DNA of 64,000 nt, taken from positions 62,001 to 126,000 of the forward strand of contig JAZRZM010000004.1 of assembly GCA_045601385.1 (NCBI GenBank), written 5' to 3'. The position numbers and the translations under genes were made by a program. Shown here piece after piece: positions 8,236 to 15,930 of the stretch (positions are counted from its first letter, which is position 1; the number at the start of each line of letters is the position of its first letter). The notes below the pieces were generated by a model, which was given only the letters and a program-made list of their open reading frames with translations, was not told the DNA's origin and did not search any database. This DNA is from CAG-1782 sp045601385 (lineage in GTDB: Bacteria; Bacillota; Clostridia; Christensenellales; DTU072).

Positions 8236-8309
8236 GTGTCAAAGGTTCGTGAGAGTAAAATTTATATAATGTATTACCGAAATAATATTGTTTTATTTTT
8301 CGTTCTACG
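8236..8309 (+). repeat. 73-bp direct repeat, copy B
   Basis: The second copy of the repeat at 8027-8099. It ends 17 bp before the end of hisIE, so the unit sits exactly between the decarboxylase and the his operon. The whole 7988-8325 gap contains only the two repeats and the hairpin. Confidence 0.8.
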
Positions 8310-8325
8310 TTTTTTTAACATCCCA

Positions 8326-8982
8326 TCACTTTGTCATTTTTTCTTGTTTGACCTTCTTGTCGATAACATGCCGCGAGGCAAGTTCTTTGTGGATATCTTC
8401 CGGCGAAATATCCATGTCGATCATCAGTACCATTAAGTGATACAGCAGATCGGAGATTTCGTAAATCGTCTCTTTTTTGTCGTCCGCTTTGCCGGCAATG
8501 ACGACTTCCGTGCTTTCTTCGCCGACTTTTTTCAGGATTTTATCCCGTCCTTTTTCAAAAAGATAGGTTGTGTAGGAGCCCTCTTTTTTTTCGGTTTTTC
8601 TTCCGCGAATCAAGTCCAAAAGCATGCCGTAAGAAAACTCTTTTCGTTCGTCGCTCTCAAAAACCTCATTTGTAAAACACGAGTCGGTGCCGGTGTGGCA
8701 GGCGGGGCCGTCTTTTTCAACGACGATAACAAGCGCGTCCTTGTCGCAGTCCGCTTTTATCGACACGACGTGTTGATAGTTGCCGCTTGTCTCGCCTTTC
8801 AGCCAGAGTTGGTTACGGGAGCGGCTCCAAAAACAGGTCAGTTCTTTTTCCATCGTAATCGCCAGACTCTCTTTGTTCATGTAAGCAAGCGTCAGCACTT
8901 TTTTGGAAAAAGCGTCGACGACGATAGCCGGAATCAGCCCTTTTTCATCGAATTTTAATTCGTCGATATTCATATTTATCAT
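8326..8982 (-). CDS. hisIE: Bifunctional phosphoribosyl-AMP cyclohydrolase / phosphoribosyl-ATP pyrophosphatase
   Basis: 218 residues performing steps 2 and 3 of histidine synthesis. The N-terminal HisI domain (about 1-110) shows TCFWSRSRNQLWLKGETSG, the metal-binding DCDKDAL segment and the zinc cysteines in PACHTGTDSCF. The C-terminal HisE domain (about 118-205) shows YTTYLFEKGRDKILKKVGEE, the MazG-like acidic helix that hydrolyses PR-ATP. The HisIE fusion is common. AGGAG lies 8 nt before the ATG at 8982. It is the last gene of the his operon. Confidence 0.96.
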   Translation of the reverse strand: MINMNIDELKFDEKGLIPAIVVDAFSKKVLTLAYMNKESLAITMEKELTCFWSRSRNQLWLKGETSGNYQHVVSIKADCDKDALVIVVEKDGPACHTGTDSCFTNEVFESDERKEFSYGMLLDLIRGRKTEKKEGSYTTYLFEKGRDKILKKVGEESTEVVIAGKADDKKETIYEISDLLYHLMVLMIDMDISPEDIHKELASRHVIDKKVKQEKMTK

Positions 8983-8995
8983 AATTTATGCTCCT

Positions 8996-9754
8996 TTATA
9001 TCCTTGTTTGGATACCCTTTTTTATCATTTCTCGTTTCAATTCTTCAATTTTTACTTCGCCGAAGTGGAAGATGGACGCGGCGAGCCCCGCGTCTACTTT
9101 GGGTAAGGCGGTAAAGAGGGTGATGAAGTCTTCCGTTTTGCCGGCACCGCCCGAAGCGATGACTGGGACGTCCACGACGTCGGAGACGGCTTGGAGCATT
9201 TCCAGATCGAATCCTCCTTTGACGCCGTCGGTATCGATGGAGTTGAGGACGACTTCGCCCGCGCCGTTTGCGACGCAACGCTTAATCCATTCGATCGCTT
9301 CCAACCCGGTGTCCTCTCGGCCTCCTTTGGCAAACACGCGAAAAACGCCGTCTACCCTTTTGACGTCGGCACTGAGTACGACGCATTGATCGCCGTAGCG
9401 ACGGGCGGCTTCGCTTATCAGATCGGGATTCTTTATCGCGCCCGAATTGACGCTGACTTTATCCGCACCGCATTTTAACACCCGATCGAAGTCGTCGAGC
9501 GTGTTGATGCCGCCGCCGACCGTCAGTGGAATGAATACTTTTTTTGCCGTTTCACACAGAATGTCGGTAAATATTTTTCTGCCGTCGCTTGACGCGGTTA
9601 TGTCATAAAAGACGAGTTCGTCCGCGCCGCTTTGGCTGTAATATTCGGCAAGTTCGACAGGCGACGAAACGTCGCGCAGACCTTGAAAATTGACGCCCTT
9701 GACGACTTTTCCGTCTTTTACGTCCAAGCAGGGAATAATTCTTTTCGTAATCAT
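8996..9754 (-). CDS. hisF: Imidazole glycerol phosphate synthase, cyclase subunit
   Basis: 252 residues forming the (beta-alpha)8 barrel that, with HisH, makes imidazole glycerol phosphate and AICAR from PRFAR. The general acid/base Asp11 is in IIPCLDVKDG, and the second Asp near 130 is in VVLSADVKRVDG. Both phosphate loops are visible (TVGGGINT and VIASGGAGK). The start codon overlaps the hisA stop by 4 nt (ATGA), implying translational coupling. Confidence 0.97.
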   Translation of the reverse strand: MITKRIIPCLDVKDGKVVKGVNFQGLRDVSSPVELAEYYSQSGADELVFYDITASSDGRKIFTDILCETAKKVFIPLTVGGGINTLDDFDRVLKCGADKVSVNSGAIKNPDLISEAARRYGDQCVVLSADVKRVDGVFRVFAKGGREDTGLEAIEWIKRCVANGAGEVVLNSIDTDGVKGGFDLEMLQAVSDVVDVPVIASGGAGKTEDFITLFTALPKVDAGLAASIFHFGEVKIEELKREMIKKGIQTRI

Positions 9755-10464
9755 TTTGTTGCCTCGATTGCTTCGCTGAGAGAAACCGCGCCCGAATAAT
9801 AGGCTTTGCCGACGATAGCACCGTACACGCCGCTTTCTTTTAAGGCAATCAGGTCTTTCAGGTCGGATACGCCGCCCGAAGCGATAACGTTCATTTTTAC
9901 GTTTTGCAGGAGGGTTTTATACAGATTGACATTCGGACCTTTCATTGCGCCGTCTTTACTTATATCGGTGCAAATGACGGTGGATACGCCCATTTGTTCG
10001 AGTTCTTTGCAGAACGAAACGGCTGTAAAATCCGAGTTTTCCGTCCAACCTTTTATGGCGACGAACCCGTCTTTTATATCTACGCCGACAGCAATTTTCT
10101 CTCCGTATAAACGCAGGGCTTCTTCTAAAAAAACGCGGTCGGTCACTGCCGCCGTACCGATGATAACGCGCGACGCACCCGCTTCTTCAATATACTTTTT
10201 TACGGTGTCGAGATTTCTCACGCCGCCGCCGACCTCGGTATATGGTTCGACGGCGATCAGAGAACGGATTATGTCGAAGTTCGGGGTGTTGCCGTCCCTT
10301 GCTCCTTCCAGATCGACCACGTGCATTTGCTTTGCACCCTGTTTGAAAAAGTCGCGGGCGATTTCGACGGGGTTATCCGAATAAACGGTCATTTGTTTGT
10401 AGTCGCCTTTGTACAGGCGAACGGCTTTCTTGTCGAAAATGTCAATGGCGGGAAAGATTTTCAT
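9751..10464 (-). CDS. hisA: ProFAR isomerase (HisA)
   Basis: 237 residues of the beta/alpha barrel isomerase that converts ProFAR to PRFAR. Asp8 in MKIFPAIDIF and the second catalytic Asp in AVGVDIKDGFVAIKGW are present, as are the phosphate loops EVGGGVRN and ASGGVSD. The start at 10464 is preferred over an in-frame codon 15 nt upstream, because GAGGAG lies at the right distance and the family N-terminus begins there. It overlaps the hisH stop by 4 nt. Confidence 0.96.
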   Translation of the reverse strand: MKIFPAIDIFDKKAVRLYKGDYKQMTVYSDNPVEIARDFFKQGAKQMHVVDLEGARDGNTPNFDIIRSLIAVEPYTEVGGGVRNLDTVKKYIEEAGASRVIIGTAAVTDRVFLEEALRLYGEKIAVGVDIKDGFVAIKGWTENSDFTAVSFCKELEQMGVSTVICTDISKDGAMKGPNVNLYKTLLQNVKMNVIASGGVSDLKDLIALKESGVYGAIVGKAYYSGAVSLSEAIEATK

Positions 10465-11075
10465 AGTGTCTCCTCGCAAAATGCTTTCAGTATTTTCAAA
10501 CCCGTTTCACCGCTTTTTTCGGGGTGAAACTGGCAGCCGTAAATGTTTCCGCAGGCGACGGCGGCGGTGATTTCCGCGCCGTATTCGGTGGACGCGACAA
10601 GACTGTCCGAGCAATTTTTGGCATAATAAGAATGCACAAAATAGACGTGTTCTCCCTCTTTCACATAGCGGAAGAGAGGATTTTCGCGGACAAAGTGCAG
10701 ACTGTTCCAGCCCATGTGCGGCACTTTCAGTTCGTCGGGTATGTCGCTTTTTATCGGGCAGATTTCGCCGCGCAGCAGCCCGAGTCCGTCGCATACGCCG
10801 TATTCATGACTTTTTTCAAAAAGAAGTTGCATACCCAAACAAATCCCGAGAAGCGGTTTGCCTGCTTTTGCAAGGGCTTTGACGGTTTCGTCCAAACCGG
10901 TTGAACGCAATTTTGCCATCGCGTCGGCAAAAGCGCCTACGCCCGGCAAAACGATTTTGTCTGCCTGCGAGAGTATTTTCGGATCCGCAGTTACGACGAC
11001 TTCTTGCCCAAGCGTTGCGAATGAACTTTTCAGCGAAAACAGATTTCCGACTCCGTAATCAACGATGGCTATCAT
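10461..11075 (-). CDS. hisH: Imidazole glycerol phosphate synthase, glutaminase subunit
   Basis: 204 residues of the class I glutamine amidotransferase fold. The catalytic Cys79 is in LLGICLGMQLL, and His184 and Glu186 are in CQFHPEKSG. It hydrolyses glutamine and channels ammonia to HisF. The N-terminal VDYGVGN is typical. The gene lies between hisB and hisA, 3 nt after the hisB stop, with an AAGGAG site inside the end of hisB. Confidence 0.97.
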   Translation of the reverse strand: MIAIVDYGVGNLFSLKSSFATLGQEVVVTADPKILSQADKIVLPGVGAFADAMAKLRSTGLDETVKALAKAGKPLLGICLGMQLLFEKSHEYGVCDGLGLLRGEICPIKSDIPDELKVPHMGWNSLHFVRENPLFRYVKEGEHVYFVHSYYAKNCSDSLVASTEYGAEITAAVACGNIYGCQFHPEKSGETGLKILKAFCEETL

Positions 11076-11078
11076 TTT

Positions 11079-11666
11079 TTATAAAACTCCTTTCGTAGAC
11101 GGAATCTCGGCGGCAAATTTTTCGTCGATGGAGACGGCTTGTCTCAAAGCGCGTCCCGCCGCCTTAAAAACGCCCTCGATAATATGGTGCGTGTTTTTGC
11201 CGGTAAGCAGTCTCAAATGCAGTGCGCACTGCGCCTTGCGGATGAAGCCGAGCCAAAATTCTTCGACCAATTCGGTGTCGAAATCCCCCACTTTTTCGGT
11301 CGGCAGGTTTACGGAAAAATCGAGAAAAGCACGCCCCGAAAAATCGACCGAGGCGAGGACGAGCGTTTCGTCCATCGGCAGAAATATGTCTCCGTATCGC
11401 CGTATGCCTTTTTTGTCGCCGAGCGCTTCAAAAAAAGCCTCTCCGAGAGCGATCCCTATATCTTCGGTCGTGTGATGATAGTCTACGTCGGTGTCGCCGA
11501 CGCACTTGACGGCAAGGTCAAAACGTCCGTGCGAGGCAAAAAGCGTCAGCATGTGATTGAGGAAGCCGCACCCGGTGTCGACGTCGCTTTTCCCCGTTCC
11601 GTCCGGGCAAAACGAAAGGGCGATGTCCGTTTCGGCGGTTTTTCTTATAATCGTACTTTCTCTCAT
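11079..11666 (-). CDS. hisB: Imidazoleglycerol-phosphate dehydratase
   Basis: 195 residues, a stand-alone dehydratase without the phosphatase domain found in enteric HisB. Metal-binding motifs GFLNHML and DYHHTTEDIGIALGEA are intact, with a matching second set near KNTHHIIEGVFKA. It removes water from imidazole glycerol phosphate. No separate histidinol phosphatase gene is visible in this operon. The start overlaps the hisC stop (ATGA). Confidence 0.96.
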   Translation of the reverse strand: MRESTIIRKTAETDIALSFCPDGTGKSDVDTGCGFLNHMLTLFASHGRFDLAVKCVGDTDVDYHHTTEDIGIALGEAFFEALGDKKGIRRYGDIFLPMDETLVLASVDFSGRAFLDFSVNLPTEKVGDFDTELVEEFWLGFIRKAQCALHLRLLTGKNTHHIIEGVFKAAGRALRQAVSIDEKFAAEIPSTKGVL

Positions 11667-12715
11667 AGCAGTTTTTCCACCTTTTCCAAAAAGATTTTCA
11701 TTTCGTCTTCACTGCCGATTGTTACGCGGTTATAGTCGCGTATTTTTTCTTTTGAAAAGTGGCGGACAAGTACGCCTTCGTTTTTCAACGCAAGGTACAG
11801 TTCTTCTCCGCCGATTTTTTCGTGCTTGATAAAAAGGAAATTGGCTTTCGAGTCGGTCACGCAAAAACCCATAGCGACAAGCGCCGAACGGACGTATTCC
11901 CGTACGCGTATAATTTCGGCGTTGTTCTTTCGGAAATACTCTTCGTCGCAAAGGGCTCCCACGCCGGCTGCCGCCGTCATACGGTTGACGTTGTACGGGT
12001 TCGTCGAATACTTGATTCTGATAAGATCGGCGATTATTTCTTCGCTCCCGACGCCGACGCCCAGCCTTGCTCCGGCAAGAGAACGGGACTTGGAAAATGT
12101 CTGCGTAACGAGCAAATTGTCATATTTTTCGAGGAGCCGAATCGCGCTTTCCGCGCCGAAATCGACGTATGCTTCATCAACGACGATAACATTGTTTGGG
12201 TTGCTTTGAACGATCGTTTCGATATCCGAAAGAGACAAAGCGATTCCTGTCGGTGCATTCGGGTTAGCGATAAAAATCGTTTTATTTATGCTTTTATAAT
12301 CGTTTATATCGATCGAAAAATCGTCTTTCAGCGGAATTTCCGTATACGGAATGCGGTTGAGCCGTGCAAAAACGGGATAAAAACCGTAGGTAATATCGGG
12401 GAATACGGCGGGCGATTTTTCGTCGCAAAAAGCCATAAACGAAAAGTTCAGAATTTCGTCCGAACCGTTGGTGAAGAGAAGGTTGTTTTTGTTCACGCCG
12501 TATTTTGAGGCGGCGACGGCGACAAGGTCGCGGCACTCGGGATCGGAATAAAGATTCAGATCGCCCGCCGCTTCGCGCGCAAGTCTCTGCGCGTACGGGG
12601 ACGGCGGAAAGGGCGATTCGTTTGTGTTGAGTTTGATATATTTACGTTCTTTCGGTTGTTCGCCGGGGACGTACGGATCGAGGAATGAAAACTTTGGACT
12701 GAAAAATTTACTCAT
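11663..12715 (-). CDS. hisC: Histidinol-phosphate aminotransferase
   Basis: 350 residues of the fold-type I PLP aminotransferases. IKLNTNESPFPPSP marks the substrate loop, NPNAPTG and VVDEAYVDFG surround the cofactor, and TFSKSRSLAGARLG carries the PLP lysine. The start at 12715 (MSKFFSPKF) is chosen because the ATG overlaps the end of hisD and gives the normal N-terminus; an in-frame codon 63 nt upstream would add an unlikely basic extension lying wholly inside hisD. Confidence 0.95.
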   Translation of the reverse strand: MSKFFSPKFSFLDPYVPGEQPKERKYIKLNTNESPFPPSPYAQRLAREAAGDLNLYSDPECRDLVAVAASKYGVNKNNLLFTNGSDEILNFSFMAFCDEKSPAVFPDITYGFYPVFARLNRIPYTEIPLKDDFSIDINDYKSINKTIFIANPNAPTGIALSLSDIETIVQSNPNNVIVVDEAYVDFGAESAIRLLEKYDNLLVTQTFSKSRSLAGARLGVGVGSEEIIADLIRIKYSTNPYNVNRMTAAAGVGALCDEEYFRKNNAEIIRVREYVRSALVAMGFCVTDSKANFLFIKHEKIGGEELYLALKNEGVLVRHFSKEKIRDYNRVTIGSEDEMKIFLEKVEKLL

Positions 12716-13988
12716 TGTCGTCCTCCAAGCGGACCAACGCGCTTTTTGCGTGCGCGCCCAAGCCTTCTTTTTCGGCAAACAGCGCTACGCTTTGGGCGAC
12801 CTTTTTGATTGCCGTTTCGTCATAATAAATGTATTGTGTTTTTTTGATAAAGTCGTCCACCGAAAGAGGACTGGAAAACTTTGCCGTTCCGCTTGTCGGT
12901 AAGGTGTGATTCGTTCCGGCAAGATAGTCGCCGAGGGCTTCGGGACAGTTTTTGCCCAAGAACACCGATCCGGCATTCAAAATCCGCGGCAAATATTTTT
13001 TCGGATCGTCCGTCATGATTTCCAGATGTTCGGGCGCAATCTCGTTGGCGATGTCGATGACTTCGTCGAGATTTTGCGCGACGATTATTTTTCCGTTTCC
13101 GTCGATAGACGCGCGCGCGATATCCTTTCTGACCAGGAGCGGAATTTGCTTTTCGAGTTCGGCCTGTACCTTTTCGGCAAGTTCGGGACTGTCGGTGACG
13201 AGCACGGCGCTTGCCATTCTGTCGTGTTCGGCTTGCGACAAAAGATCGGCGGCAATGTGCCTCGGGTTGTTGTTCTTGTCGGCGATAATCATGATTTCGC
13301 TCGGCCCGGCGATCATGTCGATCGAGACTTTTCCGAAAACCTGACGCTTCGCCTCGGCGACAAAGGCGTTGCCCGGTCCGACGATTTTATCGACTTTTCC
13401 CACGCTTTCGGTGCCGTACGTCAAAGCGGCGACGGCTTGCGCACCGCCCATTTTATAAATCTTGTTTACCCCGGCAAGTTGTGCCGCGACAAGAACGTTC
13501 GGATTGATTTTGCCTTCCCGATTCGGGGGCGTGGCGATGACGATTTCGTGACAGCCGGCTATCTTTGCCGGAATCGCGTTCATAAGAACCGTCGACGGAT
13601 ACGCCGCCGTTCCGCCGGGGACGTAGAGCGCGACTTTGGCGATCGGGGTTATTTTTTGCCCGAGTAGGGTACCCGAACCGCTTATTTCAAAACCGCTTCG
13701 CGCTTGTTTCGAGTGGAATTCGGTTATGTTTTTCGCCGCTGTTTTTAAGACGGAGACAAACTTTTCGTCTACGAGCGCCCGCGCTTCGGCAAGTTCGTCC
13801 CCGCTGACGATCACGGATGTCAGGTCGGCGTGATCGAACCTCTTTGCATAGTCGAAAAGGGCTTCGTCGCCGCGTTTTATTACGTCGTCGATGATGTCGC
13901 ACACGGCGTCTTCCACCGTGCAGGTCGTTTCGGCACGGGCAAAAATCTCTTCTTTCGGTACCGATTTGCTGTTCAGTATTCTGATCAT
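12708..13988 (-). CDS. hisD: Histidinol dehydrogenase
   Basis: 426 residues, full length. It oxidises histidinol to histidine in two NAD-dependent steps with a zinc ion. Recognisable are KITPIAKVALYVPGGTAAYPS, VGPGNAFVAEAKRQVFG, the zinc/substrate site DLLSQAEHD, the catalytic Glu-His pair in IAPEHLEIM and the terminal NHTLPTSGTA. The start overlaps the hisZG stop by 4 nt and the end overlaps the hisC start. Confidence 0.97.
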   Translation of the reverse strand: MIRILNSKSVPKEEIFARAETTCTVEDAVCDIIDDVIKRGDEALFDYAKRFDHADLTSVIVSGDELAEARALVDEKFVSVLKTAAKNITEFHSKQARSGFEISGSGTLLGQKITPIAKVALYVPGGTAAYPSTVLMNAIPAKIAGCHEIVIATPPNREGKINPNVLVAAQLAGVNKIYKMGGAQAVAALTYGTESVGKVDKIVGPGNAFVAEAKRQVFGKVSIDMIAGPSEIMIIADKNNNPRHIAADLLSQAEHDRMASAVLVTDSPELAEKVQAELEKQIPLLVRKDIARASIDGNGKIIVAQNLDEVIDIANEIAPEHLEIMTDDPKKYLPRILNAGSVFLGKNCPEALGDYLAGTNHTLPTSGTAKFSSPLSVDDFIKKTQYIYYDETAIKKVAQSVALFAEKEGLGAHAKSALVRLEDDNE

Positions 13989-15529
13989 TTTTCTCCCTGT
14001 AACAGCGCGGATATTTTTTCCGCAATGTTCTCTATTTGTTTTTCTTTGAATTTGCTTGCCGACTTATTGGCGACCAGTCTCGCGCTGATAGGCACGATGA
14101 CTTCTTTGATTTCGAGATCGTTTTCTTTCAGCGTCGTGCCCGTTTCCACGATGTCCACAATGACGTCGGACAGTCCCAGAATAGGGGCGATTTCGATAGA
14201 GCCGTTCAGGTGGATAATATCGATGTCGCGCCCTTTCGAGCGGTAATAGTCGGTAGCGATCGAAGCGAATTTCGTCGCCACGCGTAAGGTCTTTTTGCCG
14301 TCGTCGGAAAATGTTTTCGGCCCGGCGACCGCCATGCGACATTTGCCCATACCAAGATCGGCAAGTTCGCATACGTCCGGTTTGTATTCCAAAAGAATGT
14401 CTTTGCCGGCGACTCCGATATCCGCCGCGCCGCGTTCGACATAAATGGCGACGTCGCTCGGTTTTACCCAAAAGTAGCGCACTTTTTTTTCGGCGTTTTC
14501 AAAGATCAATTTCCGACTGCCGCTGTCGAGAATGCCGTCGCAGGGGAAACCCGCTTTTTCAAAAATAGCGTATACCTTTTCGCCGAGTCGCCCTTTCGGC
14601 AGGGCGATATTGACGAATTCTTCCTTTTCGTTCTCGCCGCTTTCTTCGATCCGTTCGAGTTCGTCGGTGTAGACGGCAAACCCGATCGCTTTTGACTTGT
14701 GCCCGAGTTTTTGCATCAGCCGGTCGTATTGTCCGCCCGACAATACGGCGTTCGGCAGACCGCGGACAAAGCCTTTGAAGAGGATGCCGTTATAATAATT
14801 GACGTCGCCGAGAACGGAAAAATCGATATAGATAAGATCCTTGACCTCTTCCGGAAGAGCGGAAAGAATGTCGATAAAATCACTTGTTTGGGCTCCCATT
14901 CTTTTCAAAGCGGGCAGCACTTCGGCCATTTTTCCGTGCGCCGCAAGCAAGGACGTCAAAGACGAGAAATCGAGGGAAGGAAAAAGCGAAGCAAGATCGT
15001 GCATATTTTTTGCCGATATGGACTTGTATACCGCGGCGCGCTTTTCCGTCGGGCATTTTGCCGCGTCCAGAGCGTATTCGATGACGTCGTGGCTCGATAC
15101 CGCCAAAGTGACGTCGGGCGATATGGCGAGCAGACTTTTTGCGGCGAGGGTTATTACTTCGCATACGTTTTCTTTTTGCACGTTGCCGAAGCACTCCAAT
15201 CCCGTCTGCATGATTTCCTGATAGGCGTTTGTCCCTTTGGATACGCGATATACGTTCTCGCCGTACCATACCTTTTGCGTAACTTCGGGCAGATCCTTGC
15301 TGTTTTTAATAATGGATAAAGTAACGTCCGGCTTTAACGCCATCAGTTTTCCCGTGGTGTCGGTAAAGGTAATCACATTGTCGGAGACAAGAAAATTTTT
15401 ATTGGAAGCGTACAAATCGTACTCTTCGAACTTGCTCATACGGTACGGCTTGTACCCGTACGCGGAGTACAGTTCGCGCAGGCCGAAAATGACCTTTTCG
15501 CTTTTGGAAAAAACGTTTTCGTTAATCAT
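13985..15529 (-). CDS. hisZG: Fused HisZ-HisG ATP phosphoribosyltransferase
   Basis: 514 residues in one frame. Residues about 1-295 are HisZ, the catalytically inactive HisRS-like regulatory subunit, with MALKPDVTLSIIK (class II motif 2 region) and VLSGGQYDRLMQKLG. Residues about 308-510 are short-form HisG, with VNIALPKGRLGEKVY, ADIGVAGKDILLEY and the PRPP loop VDIVETGTTLKEN. Short HisG enzymes need HisZ for activity and histidine feedback and normally form a hetero-octamer of separate chains. Here both are covalently joined through a charged linker (ESGENEKEE). The single intact frame and the coupled overlaps on both sides argue against an assembly error. Confidence 0.93.
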   Translation of the reverse strand: MINENVFSKSEKVIFGLRELYSAYGYKPYRMSKFEEYDLYASNKNFLVSDNVITFTDTTGKLMALKPDVTLSIIKNSKDLPEVTQKVWYGENVYRVSKGTNAYQEIMQTGLECFGNVQKENVCEVITLAAKSLLAISPDVTLAVSSHDVIEYALDAAKCPTEKRAAVYKSISAKNMHDLASLFPSLDFSSLTSLLAAHGKMAEVLPALKRMGAQTSDFIDILSALPEEVKDLIYIDFSVLGDVNYYNGILFKGFVRGLPNAVLSGGQYDRLMQKLGHKSKAIGFAVYTDELERIEESGENEKEEFVNIALPKGRLGEKVYAIFEKAGFPCDGILDSGSRKLIFENAEKKVRYFWVKPSDVAIYVERGAADIGVAGKDILLEYKPDVCELADLGMGKCRMAVAGPKTFSDDGKKTLRVATKFASIATDYYRSKGRDIDIIHLNGSIEIAPILGLSDVIVDIVETGTTLKENDLEIKEVIVPISARLVANKSASKFKEKQIENIAEKISALLQGEK

Positions 15530-15819
15530 TTTTTCGTCTCCTTGGCGTCGTCGATCGCTTTCCGATAGCCGCCGCTTCCGTAGTTGAGACAGTGATTTAC
15601 GCGGCTGATCGTCGCCGAACTTGTGCCGACTTTTTCCGAAATCGCCTGATAACTTTCTCCTTTGTCCAAAAGAATCGCCGTATAAAACCGCTGCGCCATA
15701 TCCTGTATTTCTTTAATGGTGCATAAGTCTTCGAAAAAATCGTAGCACTCTTCGACCGATTCCAGTTTTGCAATCGCTTCGAACAGCCTGTCCATATTTT
15801 CGTTCCTATATTTTTGCAT
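15526..15819 (-). CDS. TrpR-superfamily regulator, YerC/HisR type
   Basis: 97 residues of the TrpR/YerC-YecD family. The helix-turn-helix is YQAISEKVGTSSATISRVNHC (about 56-76). Proteins of this family have been proposed by comparative genomics as HisR, the repressor of histidine genes in Gram-positive bacteria, with histidine as likely co-repressor. Its place as first gene of the his operon, overlapping hisZG by 4 nt, fits autogenous control. A palindrome overlaps its promoter (15857-15874). Confidence 0.88.
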   Translation of the reverse strand: MQKYRNENMDRLFEAIAKLESVEECYDFFEDLCTIKEIQDMAQRFYTAILLDKGESYQAISEKVGTSSATISRVNHCLNYGSGGYRKAIDDAKETKK

Positions 15820-15848
15820 GATTTACCCCCTTGTCGGATTCCTTTTAC

Positions 15849-15877
15849 AGTTTAGCACTTTAATTTGATAAAGTCAA
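15849..15877 (-). promoter_or_regulatory. Promoter of the his operon
   Basis: Minus-strand TTGACT (complement of 15872-15877), a 17-bp spacer and TAAACT (complement of 15849-15854). The transcript would begin about 25 nt before the regulator ATG, too short for a T-box or a leader-peptide attenuator. Confidence 0.7.
15857..15874. promoter_or_regulatory. Candidate HisR operator
   Basis: Perfect inverted repeat ACTTTA-N6-TAAAGT within the his promoter spacer and overlapping the -35. A bound dimer here would block polymerase. Assignment to the TrpR-family protein encoded directly downstream is inference. Confidence 0.5.
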
Positions 15878-15930
15878 ACGAATTTTTCAAGGGTAACAAA
15901 AATTTCGTTGCGAAAAATTTTTCAAAAACT

